The position numbers were made by a program, and so were the translations under genes. Source: Asticcacaulis sp. ZE23SCel15 (GTDB lineage Bacteria; Pseudomonadota; Alphaproteobacteria; Caulobacterales; Caulobacteraceae). Taken from it: a stretch of DNA of 64,000 nucleotides. The DNA is taken from contig NZ_CP130044.1 of the NCBI RefSeq assembly GCF_030505395.1, positions 1,349,001 through 1,413,000 on the forward strand, given 5' to 3'. The notes under the pieces are model-generated. The model made no database searches and was not told the DNA's origin. It was given only the letters and a program-made list of their open reading frames with translations. Below, piece by piece: positions 35,163 to 44,416 of this stretch (positions are counted from its first letter, which is position 1; every line of letters starts with the position of its first letter).

Positions 35163-36332
35163 TTAACCGCGCATAGCCTGTTTTTCCAGCATGACGTTGC
35201 TGGGTTTCAGTTCGATCACCGGGCTGGGCGGGACATCCTCGCCCTTAAGGCAGTCTTCGATATGGCGACGCAGACGCTCGACAAAGATCGGCTTGGCAAA
35301 ACTTGAGGCGTGGGCGCTCAAGGTCGCCGGATCGAAGCTTTCGTGGCGGATTTCCATCTCTTCGACGGCGGCCATCAGCAATTCGACCGTCTGCTCTTTA
35401 AACAAGATTCCGGTCTTGCCATCCACGACGGTTTCAAGCGCGCCGCCCTTGGCATAGGCAATCACAGGGCGTCCACTGGCCATGACTTCAAGCGGGATGA
35501 TGCCAAAGTCCTCAACACCGGGGAAAACCAGAGCACGGCAATGGGCAAAGTGATGGGCCATGGCCTTATCATCAACTGAGTCCAGAAACTGCACATTCGG
35601 GCCCGCAGAGGCTTTCAATTTCGAGTCGGCACCGGCGCCAATAACCACCAGCGGCTTACCGGATTTAGTGAAGGTTTCGACCGCCAGGCTGACTTTTTTG
35701 TAGGGCGTTATCTGACCGGCGCACAGGTAATAGTCACCGGGACCGTCGCTGTTGCTGGCCAGAGGCACAAAGCGCGAAGTATCGACCGGAGGATTAATGA
35801 CCGTGGCGTCGCGGCGATAGAATTTCTCAATACGCTTGGCGACATAGTGCGAATTGGCGATGAAGTGGTCGACCCGTGAGGCAGTGGTCACGTCCCACAC
35901 CCGCAGCATGGGGGCTGCGATCGACATGATCAGGCGGCCCATAAAGCCCATGCTGGAGCGGTACTGATCATACAGATCCCAGATGTAGCGCATAGGCGAA
36001 TGGCAATAGCAGATATGGGTGGCGTCCGGGCGGGTCACGATCGCCTTGGCGGGGCCGGCCTCGCTTGAGATCACCAGATCATAACCGGTGACATCGAAGG
36101 ATTCGATGGCGAACGGCATTAGCGGCAGCATGGCCTTATAGTGTTTCACGCCACCGAACTTTTGCAGGAACGAGGTGTGGATCTTATGTTTCAGGATGGT
36201 GGGTGACAGCTTGGCTGGATCGGCCACCAGAGTGAATATATCCGCATCCGGATAAAGTTCACACAACGCTTCAAGTACTCGTTCGCCCCCGCGCATGCCG
36301 ACTAGCCAGTAATGTACAAGGGCGACTTTCAT
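35163..36332 (-). CDS. GT4 glycosyltransferase, WbaZ-like
   Basis: GT-B glycosyltransferase of 389 residues. The opening HYWLVGMRGGERVLEALCELYPDADIFTL is typical of a family of exopolysaccharide mannosyltransferases, as is HICYCHSPMRYIWDLYDQYR in the acceptor domain. The donor domain shows the AGQITPYKKVSLAVETF strand and GVEDFGIIPLEVMASGRPVIAY (E-x7-E). It heads the leftward run GT4-GT4-Wzy. The start is ATG 36332. The 10-base motif TTAACACATA lies 54 bases upstream in the intergenic region. Confidence 0.91.
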   Translation of the reverse strand: MKVALVHYWLVGMRGGERVLEALCELYPDADIFTLVADPAKLSPTILKHKIHTSFLQKFGGVKHYKAMLPLMPFAIESFDVTGYDLVISSEAGPAKAIVTRPDATHICYCHSPMRYIWDLYDQYRSSMGFMGRLIMSIAAPMLRVWDVTTASRVDHFIANSHYVAKRIEKFYRRDATVINPPVDTSRFVPLASNSDGPGDYYLCAGQITPYKKVSLAVETFTKSGKPLVVIGAGADSKLKASAGPNVQFLDSVDDKAMAHHFAHCRALVFPGVEDFGIIPLEVMASGRPVIAYAKGGALETVVDGKTGILFKEQTVELLMAAVEEMEIRHESFDPATLSAHASSFAKPIFVERLRRHIEDCLKGEDVPPSPVIELKPSNVMLEKQAMRG

Positions 36333-36647
36333 TGCGTATCTGCGCGTCCTTCGGCGTGAATTGGTTATGTGTCAGTTAATAATGGTTAACACATATTACG
36401 GTTGTATAACGTGGGTTTGCGAAAGGCAATAAGCTGCTGAACTCACTGGATTTTCAATTCCGTAAAAAACCCGGTGAACGCAGGCGACGTGCCTTCAAGC
36501 CCGGCCATAACCAATTTCAGCAAGAAGGGTGCCATGCGCAGGGGTGTCATAGCTTGTCCCCGAAATTTATTGAATTTTTATTTTGCAGCACACAAAAAAA
36601 GCGGCAGGTGAGCCTGCCGCTTTTGGTTTTGAGATGTGCCGTAAACC
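36333..36647. other. Intergenic region with promoter and terminator
   Basis: A 315-base gap. The left part must hold the promoter of the GT4 operon and includes TTAACACATA at 36386-36395. The right end is the terminator of the sugar-phosphate transferase gene. I see no gene in between. Confidence 0.6.
36597..36624 (-). terminator. Intrinsic terminator of the sugar-phosphate transferase gene
   Basis: AAAAGCGGCAGG pairs with CCTGCCGCTTTT around a TGAG loop. Read leftward, the stem is followed by a run of seven T. Confidence 0.92.
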
Positions 36648-37373
36648 CTAATATGAGCCTTTTTGTAACAGTACCGCCGGTAACGTTTTTACCAGGATCA
36701 TGATATATATGCCACACGAATGCTTACGGGCAAACAGGCGATCCATGGCTACACGACGGCTGTAGCTGACATCGTTGCGGCCCATGACCTGCCACAGGCC
36801 GGTAATGCCGGGCAGCACGGACACGTAGTTTTTAAAGGAGCGGCCATATTTGACCACTTCGGCGCTGACGATCGGGCGTGGGCCGACGAGGCTCATTTCA
36901 CCGCGAATGACGTTGAGCAACTGAGGCAGCTCATCGACGCTGGTTTTGCGCAAGATGCGTCCCAAAACGGTAATGCGCGGATCGTTCTTGAGCTTCTGTT
37001 CGGCTTCCCACTCAGCGCGGGCAACCGGATCGTTCAACAGGATTTCCCGCAAAATCTCATCGGAGCGCATATGCATGCTGCGCAGTTTGAAACAGAAGAA
37101 CTCACGGCCGTTCAGGCCGATACGTTTTTGCCGGTAAAGCGCCGGGCCCCCGTCCTGAAGACGGATAAACAAGGCGATCACGACTATCGCCGGCGCCAGG
37201 AATATCAACGCGCTCAAACTAATCATCAGATCCAGGCAACGAATAACGCCGTGGTTCAGGCGACGCAATCTGGCCCGTTTACCGGCCTTATCGCGTGCCT
37301 GTGGGGTGCGTACCTTAAATCCGACGGAGACGCTGTTTTCCATACTTGCCGCAGACGGCGTATTGATCAACAT
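36648..37373 (-). CDS. Undecaprenyl-phosphate sugar-1-phosphate transferase (ExoY/PssY family)
   Basis: Initiating enzyme of exopolysaccharide synthesis: moves a hexose-1-phosphate from a UDP-sugar to undecaprenyl phosphate. The 241-residue product has only the catalytic C-terminal-type domain, like ExoY or the Caulobacter HfsE/PssY/PssZ group. It has one re-entrant helix (about 48-70, DLMISLSALIFLAPAIVVIALF), then GGPALYRQKRIGLNGREFFCFKLRSM, the catalytic DELPQLLNVIRGEMSLVGPRP and PGITGLWQVMGRN. The ATG at 37373 is preceded by GGAGAGG at good spacing. It is transcribed alone, divergent from the second wza. Confidence 0.94.
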   Translation of the reverse strand: MLINTPSAASMENSVSVGFKVRTPQARDKAGKRARLRRLNHGVIRCLDLMISLSALIFLAPAIVVIALFIRLQDGGPALYRQKRIGLNGREFFCFKLRSMHMRSDEILREILLNDPVARAEWEAEQKLKNDPRITVLGRILRKTSVDELPQLLNVIRGEMSLVGPRPIVSAEVVKYGRSFKNYVSVLPGITGLWQVMGRNDVSYSRRVAMDRLFARKHSCGIYIMILVKTLPAVLLQKGSY

Positions 37374-37764
37374 GATCACCTCTCCAAAACTGCACAGTCA
37401 GTATTTAAATTGACGGGCAAACTGTCAACGATTTGTCCCGCATTGCACAATGTATGCCATAAAAAATTTCAGCCTGCGCTCTTTGCGCAACTGATGGCGA
37501 TCAGAATATAAAAACTTGCGAAAAACTGTTGGTTAACAGCTTCGCCCGCAATGGGATTCCCCTGATGGTTGATTAATCATTTCAATCAAAAGGGCATCTT
37601 ATGTGTTAAAAATGAAGCCCTGTGCATCGTTTTGATGCAGCCAATTTGTTTTGTTTGGACTTAACAGCTTTTTGCAATTATTTCACTATCATTAGTTCAG
37701 AGGCGTGTCAAAATCGATATTGCGCCGCACAATTAACTATGAGACCATGGACGAGAGCCGAAAC
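37374..37764. promoter_or_regulatory. Divergent control region before wza copy 2
   Basis: A 391-base A+T-rich region. Two candidate sites stand out: an inverted repeat with arms GCGAA (37518-37522)/TTCGC (37541-37545) and inner CTGTT/AACAG, and TATGTGTTAA at 37600-37609, which occurs in the same orientation upstream of two other genes of this block. No gene is supported. Confidence 0.55.
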
Positions 37765-38397
37765 ATGTCGACCTTTTTCGCAAGATTAGTATCTCTTTGG
37801 GTTGTGCTGATAAGTTTGACGCTGACCGGTTTAGGGTCGGCAGGTCTGGCTTACGCACAGGGTACGGCTGTGCCCGACGCCGGGACGGTGTCCCAAACTC
37901 AGACAACTCAGCCATCCCAAACGGTAGGTGCTGACGCTTACAGCTATAAAATGGGCGCCGATGACAAAATCCGCGTCATCGTTTTTGGCGAACCTGACCT
38001 GAGCGGTGAGTTCGTCGTCAACGGCCAGGGCACGGTGGCTCTGCCGCTGATCGGTGAGGTCAAGGCCGTGGGCCTGACCGTGAGGGAGTTGCAGGAACAA
38101 TATGCCGCGGTCTTACGTGAAGGGTATCTCAAAGACCCGCGCGTCAGTATCGAGGTTCTGACCTTCCGGCCGTTCTACGTTCTGGGGGAAGTCAGCCGTC
38201 CGGGCGAATACCCTTACGTCAACGGCATGACGGTGATGAATGCGATTGCGCGCGCTCAGGGCTTTACCTATCGGGCGAACAAGAAGAAGGTCTACATCAA
38301 AAGTGCCAATTCCGCTGAGGAACGTGCGGTCGATCTGACACAAACCCTGACAGTGCAACCCGGCGACACTATCCGTGTAACAGAACGATATTTCTGA
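37765..38397 (+). CDS. Polysaccharide export outer-membrane protein, Wza/SLBB family (copy 2)
   Basis: Second short Wza-type protein, 210 residues with ATG 37765. It has a distinct signal peptide (1-31, ending GLAYA) and then an export plus SLBB domain that differs from copy 1 at only about six of some 147 positions. At DNA level many third codon positions differ, so the protein is much more conserved than the gene. There is no lipobox. Earlier in-frame starts exist at 37747 (ATG) and 37705 (GTG). It is followed by the outer-membrane barrel gene and the second BY-kinase. Confidence 0.92.
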   Translation: MSTFFARLVSLWVVLISLTLTGLGSAGLAYAQGTAVPDAGTVSQTQTTQPSQTVGADAYSYKMGADDKIRVIVFGEPDLSGEFVVNGQGTVALPLIGEVKAVGLTVRELQEQYAAVLREGYLKDPRVSIEVLTFRPFYVLGEVSRPGEYPYVNGMTVMNAIARAQGFTYRANKKKVYIKSANSAEERAVDLTQTLTVQPGDTIRVTERYF

Positions 38398-38434
38398 TGC
38401 GCAACAAAGATTTAGTTAAGCGTTTAAGATTATA

Positions 38435-38456
38435 AGACCAGTCAACAGGCTGGTCG
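38435..38456 (+). repeat. Short hairpin after wza copy 2
   Basis: GACCAG (38436-38441) pairs with CTGGTC (38450-38455) around an eight-base loop, about 40 bases after the stop. It is weaker than the hairpins after wza copy 1 and could be a processing site. Confidence 0.4.
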
Positions 38457-38530
38457 TTTACCATTATGGCATACCCGTCGTGACCTTCATTGGGAAGGTG
38501 CGAAAAACTCTACACTCTGGCATGGACCTT

Positions 38531-39811
38531 ATGCAAAAAAAGAAACTCCTCACGCTTACGCTGATCCCGGCTATGTGCGCCACGGCCGGAATCGCCGGGG
38601 CTCAAGATTACTTCATACAGGAAAAGGACAAAAACTCGTCGGTGGCCGCGCGCGTGCCCGCGGGCTATGAACCTTTGGGCATCCGCACCGGCGGGTTTGA
38701 CATCTACCCCAAGGTCGATATGGGGCTTGAGCGTACCGACAACGTCTTCTTCAGCGACACGGCCAAAGAAGACGACATGATCTTTACCGCACGCCCGGAA
38801 GTGCGCGCCCAGTCGCGCTGGAGCCGCCACGCCCTGATGGGCTCGGTGTACAGCAATATCCGTCGCTACGGCGATAATGACACCCAAAATTCCGAAGACT
38901 GGGGCGCCAACGCCTATGGCCGCGCCGACATTACGCGGTTCAGCAATGTCTATGGCACGGTCAATCTGGGGCGCAGCAGCGAATCGCGCGGTGACCCGTC
39001 GCTTAGCGAAAACATCGCCGAGCCGGTCAAGGTGAAAAACAACGGCTTTGTGTTGGGCGGTCAGTTTACCTTTAACCGCCTGCGCTTTGGCATCGATGGC
39101 GGCATCAGTGAACTGGACTACACCGATGTGCGCACCAACGATCTGGTCAATTTCCCGTCCGGGATTCAGGATCAGGACAATCGCGATGTGAAGTTTAATC
39201 GCCTGGGCCTGCGCGGGGATTATGCCCTGAGCCCGGATACGTCGGTGTTTGTCACCTATGAATATAATGAGCGCAAATATGATCTGGCCTCAGCGGCGGC
39301 TGAGCGTGACTCTAACGGCTATAATATCTCGATCGGTGCAGCGTTCGATCTGACGGATCTTCTGCGCGGTGAAGTGCGGGCCGGCTACCTGATGCAGGAC
39401 TATGACAACTTCGCCTATGCCACGGCGCGCGGCTCGTCATTTAATGCCCAGATCGAATGGTTCCCGACCCGTCTGACGACGGTTAACTTCAACGCGGGCC
39501 GCTCGATCAACGAAACGCCATACGCCGGGGCGTCAGGCTTCCTGTCGACCCAGCTTAGCGTGACGGTTGACCATGAACTGCTGCGCAATCTGGTACTGTC
39601 GGCCGGGGTGCTTCACTTTGATGATGAATACCGGGGTCTGGACCGTAATGATACACGCGACAGCTTAACCCTGGGCGGGCGCTACCTGATTAACCGCCGC
39701 CTGAGCCTTAAGGGCGAATACATGCATTCAAAGCTGGGTTCCGAAGGGGCCTCAGCCTTCCGCGATTATACTCATAACAGCATTAAGTTTACTTTAGGCG
39801 TACAATATTAA
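38531..39811 (+). CDS. Outer-membrane beta-barrel protein (BBP2-like)
   Basis: A 426-residue outer-membrane protein with a signal peptide (1-24, ending AGIAGA) and alternating amphipathic strands through to a C-terminal aromatic residue (LGVQY). The features RTDNVFFSDT, DDMIFTARPEVRAQSRWSRHAL and the Asp/Asn-rich turns fit the beta-barrel porin 2 (BBP2) family, often encoded in alphaproteobacterial exopolysaccharide loci. It could provide the outer-membrane passage that the short Wza-type proteins may lack; that is inference. Earlier in-frame starts are ATG 38522 and GTG 38480. It lies between wza copy 2 and wzc copy 2. Confidence 0.85.
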   Translation: MQKKKLLTLTLIPAMCATAGIAGAQDYFIQEKDKNSSVAARVPAGYEPLGIRTGGFDIYPKVDMGLERTDNVFFSDTAKEDDMIFTARPEVRAQSRWSRHALMGSVYSNIRRYGDNDTQNSEDWGANAYGRADITRFSNVYGTVNLGRSSESRGDPSLSENIAEPVKVKNNGFVLGGQFTFNRLRFGIDGGISELDYTDVRTNDLVNFPSGIQDQDNRDVKFNRLGLRGDYALSPDTSVFVTYEYNERKYDLASAAAERDSNGYNISIGAAFDLTDLLRGEVRAGYLMQDYDNFAYATARGSSFNAQIEWFPTRLTTVNFNAGRSINETPYAGASGFLSTQLSVTVDHELLRNLVLSAGVLHFDDEYRGLDRNDTRDSLTLGGRYLINRRLSLKGEYMHSKLGSEGASAFRDYTHNSIKFTLGVQY

Positions 39812-39818
39812 CGCATGC

Positions 39819-39905
39819 CGGGCCATGGGATCAGTTCTGGTGCCATGGCCCGCATTTTCTGGTCCCCATATCTTGGCCTTAGTGTTCTGGCCTTAGTGTC
39901 TTGGC
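39819..39905 (+). repeat. Hairpin and short tandem repeats after the barrel gene
   Basis: CGGGCCATGG (39819-39828) pairs with CCATGGCCCG (39843-39852) just after the stop, followed by CATTTTCT, a weak terminator. A 14-base unit (approximately YYTGGCCTTAGTGT) then occurs twice at about 39871-39899, with a partial third CTTGGCC. Confidence 0.55.
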
Positions 39906-39989
39906 CCCTATTTTGCAAAATGGGCTTTGGGTTCCCAAAAAATGGCTCACGGGTTCCATAACTGAACAAGTGCCGGAAAGATCTGTCAT

Positions 39990-42191
39990 ATGAAAACGCG
40001 TGATAATTATGGAAAAAGCAGTTCGGACGATGAAGCAGGTCTGGACCTTCGCGGGCTGATCGCTGACTTTCGGCGCTACTCGCTGCTATTTGGCGTCGTG
40101 TTCTGTACCGCCTTTGTCCTGATCCTGTTTCCGCTGTTGTCGCAGACGCCGAAATATGTAGCGTCATCTGCCGTGATGATCGATCCGCGCTCCGTCAATA
40201 TCACCAATGCCAGTGAGCAGGTGCTGTCGGATTTGCCGCAGGATGCCGCCACTATCGATACCGAAGTCTCCCTGATCAAGTCATCATCGCTCGCGGAGAT
40301 GGCCATCCGGGAACTGGATCTGGATAAGGACCCGGAGTTCAACCCGTTCCTTAACCCGCGCAAGAAATATTTCGGTCTGGTGACCGAGCCTCAGCGCCCC
40401 GAAGCGGCCCTGACGCCGCTGGAGAAAAAGGCCCGCCAGCAGATCATCACCAATATCGTGCTGGGCGGTCTGACTGTGCGCCGCGAAGGCACCACCCGCG
40501 TCATCAACATCAGCTATTCCAGCACTTCGCCAGAAAAGGCCATGCGCATCGCCGATGAGTGGGCCAACTTCTATCTGGCTCAGCAAATGGAAGCGCGCTT
40601 TGAAGCGACCCGCAGTGCCTCCGGCTGGCTCAACTCGCGCCTTGATGAGCTGCGCGGTCAGGTGGAATTTGCCGAGCGTGCGGTTCAGCAATATAAGATC
40701 GCCAATAACCTGATGAGCTCTACCGGCTCTACACTGACCGAGCAGGAAATCTCCAGCCTCAATCAGCAACTGGCTGTGGTGCGTGTTGACGAAGCCGAAA
40801 GCGAAGCCCGTCTGGCCACCGCCCGCCGTCAGCTTGCCGCCGGTTCGACCGGTGAAGATGTCGGTGAAGCCCTGAATTCCGGCGTGGTTGCCAATCTGCG
40901 CTCGCAAAGCGCCGAGGTTAGCCGCCGCGTGGCTGAACTGGAGGCCCGTTACGGCCCGCTGCACCCTGAAATCATCAAAGCCAAGCGTGAAAAGGCCGAT
41001 ATCGATCAGCAAATCCGCAACGAAATCGCCCGTATCATCTCTAACCTTGAGGCCCAGGTTCAGGTTCAGCGTCAACGCACGTCCTCATTGGCCGGCAGCG
41101 TAGGCTCTGCCCGCGGTGTGCTGGCGGGCAACAACCGCGCTCAGGTTCGCCTGAACGAGCTTGAGCGTGACGCGCAGGCCGTTCGCAGCCTGTACAAATC
41201 CTATCTGGAGCGTTTCAAGGAAACCTCGTCGCAGGAAGGCATGGCCAAGTCCGACGCCCGTATCGTGGCTAAGGCTAAGCTGCCTATGGGGCCATCGTCG
41301 CCCAAGGTCTCCTTAAGCGTCGCATTGGCGCTGGTCGGGGCCTTTGGGGCCGGTGCCGCCGCTGTACTGGGTCGTCGTGCCTTCGACAGCGTCCTGACCA
41401 CCTCGACCGATGTTGAGCGTCATCTGCGCCAGCCTTATCTGGCCGGTCTGCCGGATCTGGCCTCGACGGTTGAAAAGGGTCATAAGCGCACCGATCCGGT
41501 CACCTATGTGACGGAAAAGCCGCTGTCGGTCTTTGCCGAAGGCTTCCGCAGCCTGAGAGCGTCCCTGCTCTATACCCGTGACGGCGAGCAGGCCCGTGTC
41601 ATCGCCCTGACCTCCTGCCTGCCCGGCGAAGGTAAGACCACGGCGTCCATGTGTCTGGCTCAGATTGTCGCTATGGCGGGTCAGACGGTGGTTGTGGTTG
41701 ATTGCGACCTGCGCCGTAAGTCGATCAACGCCTATGTTCAGGATCAGCCCGAAGCCGGTATTCTCGAAGTGCTGGACGGCTCGGCCAAGCTTGATCAGGC
41801 CCTGACCGATGGTCCCGGCGGCAAGGTCAAGATCCTGCCGGTCAAGCCGGAAAGCTACACCACCCGCGACGTATTTGGTGATCCGTCTATGGACGACCTG
41901 ATCGCTGAGCTCAAAGAGCGTTTTGATGTGGTCATTATGGATACCGCGCCGGTGCTGCCGGTGGTTGATACCCGCATTCTGGTGCGTAAGGTCGATGCGG
42001 TGGTCATGCTTGTACACTGGCGTAAAACGCCGCGTGACGCCGCCCAGAAAGCCCTTGATCTGCTTATCAGTGCCGATGCGCCGATGGCCGGTGTGGCCCT
42101 GAGCCAGATCGACGTCAACCAGCAGGCCAAATACGCCTACGGCAACTCCGGCTTCTACTATAAGGCCTATAAGGGATATTACACCGAGTAG
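39990..42191 (+). CDS. Wzc-type polysaccharide co-polymerase with BY-kinase domain (copy 2)
   Basis: Close paralog of the kinase at 27618, 733 residues with the same plan: N-terminal helix (about 32-52), Wzz domain with coiled coil, second helix near 440, then Walker A LPGEGKTTAS, Walker A' VVVVDCDLRR, Walker B FDVVIMDTAPVLPV. The C-terminal tail again carries seven Tyr within 19 residues. Long stretches, such as RAVQQYKIANNLMSS and LEAQVQVQRQR, are identical between the copies. With the upstream wza copy it forms a duplicated export/kinase module. A strong terminator follows. Confidence 0.94.
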   Translation: MKTRDNYGKSSSDDEAGLDLRGLIADFRRYSLLFGVVFCTAFVLILFPLLSQTPKYVASSAVMIDPRSVNITNASEQVLSDLPQDAATIDTEVSLIKSSSLAEMAIRELDLDKDPEFNPFLNPRKKYFGLVTEPQRPEAALTPLEKKARQQIITNIVLGGLTVRREGTTRVINISYSSTSPEKAMRIADEWANFYLAQQMEARFEATRSASGWLNSRLDELRGQVEFAERAVQQYKIANNLMSSTGSTLTEQEISSLNQQLAVVRVDEAESEARLATARRQLAAGSTGEDVGEALNSGVVANLRSQSAEVSRRVAELEARYGPLHPEIIKAKREKADIDQQIRNEIARIISNLEAQVQVQRQRTSSLAGSVGSARGVLAGNNRAQVRLNELERDAQAVRSLYKSYLERFKETSSQEGMAKSDARIVAKAKLPMGPSSPKVSLSVALALVGAFGAGAAAVLGRRAFDSVLTTSTDVERHLRQPYLAGLPDLASTVEKGHKRTDPVTYVTEKPLSVFAEGFRSLRASLLYTRDGEQARVIALTSCLPGEGKTTASMCLAQIVAMAGQTVVVVDCDLRRKSINAYVQDQPEAGILEVLDGSAKLDQALTDGPGGKVKILPVKPESYTTRDVFGDPSMDDLIAELKERFDVVIMDTAPVLPVVDTRILVRKVDAVVMLVHWRKTPRDAAQKALDLLISADAPMAGVALSQIDVNQQAKYAYGNSGFYYKAYKGYYTE

Positions 42192-42210
42192 GTCACCCGG
42201 ATAAGTTAAA

Positions 42211-42247
42211 CAAAAAGCCCGCGATCATTATGGTCGCGGGCTTTTTG
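42211..42247. terminator. Bidirectional intrinsic terminator between convergent kinase genes
   Basis: CAAAAAGCCCGCGA pairs with TCGCGGGCTTTTTG around a nine-base loop. It ends the rightward wzc copy 2 and the leftward third co-polymerase gene. Confidence 0.93.
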
Positions 42248-42253
42248 TTTGTT

Positions 42254-44416
42254 TCAGTACATTGAACTTTTCTTGAACAGCCGCTCATCCATCTGGGATA
42301 GGACGATGCCGATAACGGGTCCGCCGGTTTGTCTCAAACTGGACAGGGCCGCCTTAACTGCCCGCATCGGGGTCTTGGCCCAGCGCACCAGCATAATGGT
42401 CTGATCGGCAAACTTAGTGAGGATCTGAGTTTCAGCAATCGCCAGAACCGGCGGCGTATCCAGAATAACAATATCGTACTTATGGCGTAGATAGGTAATG
42501 AAGCGGTCCATGATCGGGGCTTCGAAAACGCCGGTGACATCGCGGTCCTTGCGTGGCGCCAGCAGATAATCGACGCCGGTATCATCGTTCAGGATCACAT
42601 CTTCCAGATTGGCATCGCCTTGCAGCACTTCGATCAGGCCGTTTTCGGCCCGACGCCCCAAAGCGCGGCTCAGGCCCGGGCGGCGCAGATCGCATTCAAC
42701 CACAATCACCGACTGACCGGACAGGGCCATGACCCTGGCCAGACAAACCGAGGTGGTCGATTTACCTTCCGAAGGTAGGGGCGAAGTGATGGCGATAATC
42801 CCGCCATGATCATTCGCCGTATAAAGCAGGGCGGTACGTAAGCTTCTCAGTCCCTCGGCAAAGGCAGAACCCGGATTCTGAATGACATAATCGGGCAGCG
42901 ACAGGGGCGCATTTTTGGACGGGGATTTAACTTTAACGAGCGTCGCCAGATGCGGCAGCCCCAGCTTATAGCCGATATCACCGGGGGCGATGATGCCGGT
43001 TTCAAAAATCTGACGGGTGAAGACGCCGCCGACACCGGCGATGGTGCCCAGACCCAGCGCAATTATAAAGGCCATGACCAGATTGGGGGAACTGGGCGCC
43101 GACGGGGTACGGGCCAGTGAGATCAGACGGGCATGAATATTTTGTGCCGGATTGGCCGTAAGTGATTGTTTGTAAAGGTTAAGGTAGTGTTCAAAAACCT
43201 CCTGAGCCGCGGTCGCGTCATTTTCAAGCTGGCTGAGACCGGCGCTGGCGCTGTTGGCGGAGACCAGTTGGCCAGTGGCGGCCCCCAGACTGGACTGGGT
43301 CTGGCTGAGGCGGCGGCGATCCACATCAACCTCGGCTTCGAGACTGGACAAAAGCCGGTCGCCTTCGATGCGGATTTGCTGATCGATATCGGAAAGCTGA
43401 TCCTGAGCGGCGATGACCTGTGGGTGGCGCGGGCCATAGGTCGTTTGCAGATCGGCAATCTGGCGCGTGATCTGAGCGCGTTTCAGACGCAGGGTCGTCA
43501 GGACGCGTGAGCCGACCGGGCCCGCCATTTCAGCGCTGACGCCGGTATTTTGCAATTGCTGGCGGGCAGTGTTCAACTTGGCCTCCTGCTCGGCCAGATC
43601 GAGTTTGTTGCTGGCAACCTGCCGGTTCAGGGCTGAGATTTCGCTTTCGGTCAGGGTTGAGGTGCCAACGGTCATCAGGTTATTGGCGACCTTATAGTTG
43701 GCCAGAGCTTCTTCGCGGGCCAGCACTTCGCCGCGCAGTTTATCCAGACGCGCGGCCATGCCGCTGCCGGCGCTTTGCAGTTCGGCCTGATTCTGGTCGA
43801 TCTTTTGGGCGATATATTGCAGGCTCCATTCATTGGCGATATCCGCAGCCAGTTCGGGCGACGGTGATGAATAGTTCAGATAGACAATGCGGGTGGTTTC
43901 CTGGCGTTTGATCTTCAGGCCATACAATAGCGCACCGGCAATGGCGCGCCGTCTAAGGGCTGCTTTTTCATCAGGGGTTTGGGCGGGTTGCAAGGATTGC
44001 GCGCTGGTGACAGTCTTTTTTGCCGTTTTGGGATCAACCGGTGGCGGCGCAAAGGCCGGATGCTGATCCAGTTTTAGCGACTCAACAACGCGCTCGGCCA
44101 GAGACACCTGTTGCAGCAGCACCAGTTCCGTATTGACCTGAAGCAATTCCGGCGTGTCATCCTGACGCAATTGCACCAGTGCCAGGTTTTCGGGGGTAAG
44201 GGCCACATTGCGGGCATCGAGGGCTACGATCGCGGTGGCCGTAAAAAGCTTGGGGCGGCTGCTGAGATAGAGGTAAGTGAGCGCAAATACGCCCACAAAC
44301 AGCGCTAAAAATATCCATATATAACGGCGATAATCAAAGCCGATGGACCGCAGATCAAGGCGGATTTGCAAAATATCCTCGCGGTCCGCCGCGATATCGA
44401 AGGTTTCAGGCTTCAT
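42254..44416 (-). CDS. Divergent Wzc-type co-polymerase/ATPase lacking a tyrosine tail
   Basis: Third Wzc-like protein, 720 residues from ATG 44416. The plan matches the others: helix at about 32-52, Wzz domain with coiled coil, helix around 455, then Walker A LPSEGKSTTS and Walker B YDIVILDTPPVLAI. Two differences matter. Walker A' reads VIVVECDLRR, with Glu in place of the first Asp of the other copies, and the C-terminus ends DERLFKKSSMY with a single Tyr instead of a cluster. It may therefore act as an ATPase/co-polymerase without the usual multi-Tyr switch. A GTG at 44479 would add 21 residues. It is transcribed leftward. Confidence 0.9.
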   Translation of the reverse strand: MKPETFDIAADREDILQIRLDLRSIGFDYRRYIWIFLALFVGVFALTYLYLSSRPKLFTATAIVALDARNVALTPENLALVQLRQDDTPELLQVNTELVLLQQVSLAERVVESLKLDQHPAFAPPPVDPKTAKKTVTSAQSLQPAQTPDEKAALRRRAIAGALLYGLKIKRQETTRIVYLNYSSPSPELAADIANEWSLQYIAQKIDQNQAELQSAGSGMAARLDKLRGEVLAREEALANYKVANNLMTVGTSTLTESEISALNRQVASNKLDLAEQEAKLNTARQQLQNTGVSAEMAGPVGSRVLTTLRLKRAQITRQIADLQTTYGPRHPQVIAAQDQLSDIDQQIRIEGDRLLSSLEAEVDVDRRRLSQTQSSLGAATGQLVSANSASAGLSQLENDATAAQEVFEHYLNLYKQSLTANPAQNIHARLISLARTPSAPSSPNLVMAFIIALGLGTIAGVGGVFTRQIFETGIIAPGDIGYKLGLPHLATLVKVKSPSKNAPLSLPDYVIQNPGSAFAEGLRSLRTALLYTANDHGGIIAITSPLPSEGKSTTSVCLARVMALSGQSVIVVECDLRRPGLSRALGRRAENGLIEVLQGDANLEDVILNDDTGVDYLLAPRKDRDVTGVFEAPIMDRFITYLRHKYDIVILDTPPVLAIAETQILTKFADQTIMLVRWAKTPMRAVKAALSSLRQTGGPVIGIVLSQMDERLFKKSSMY

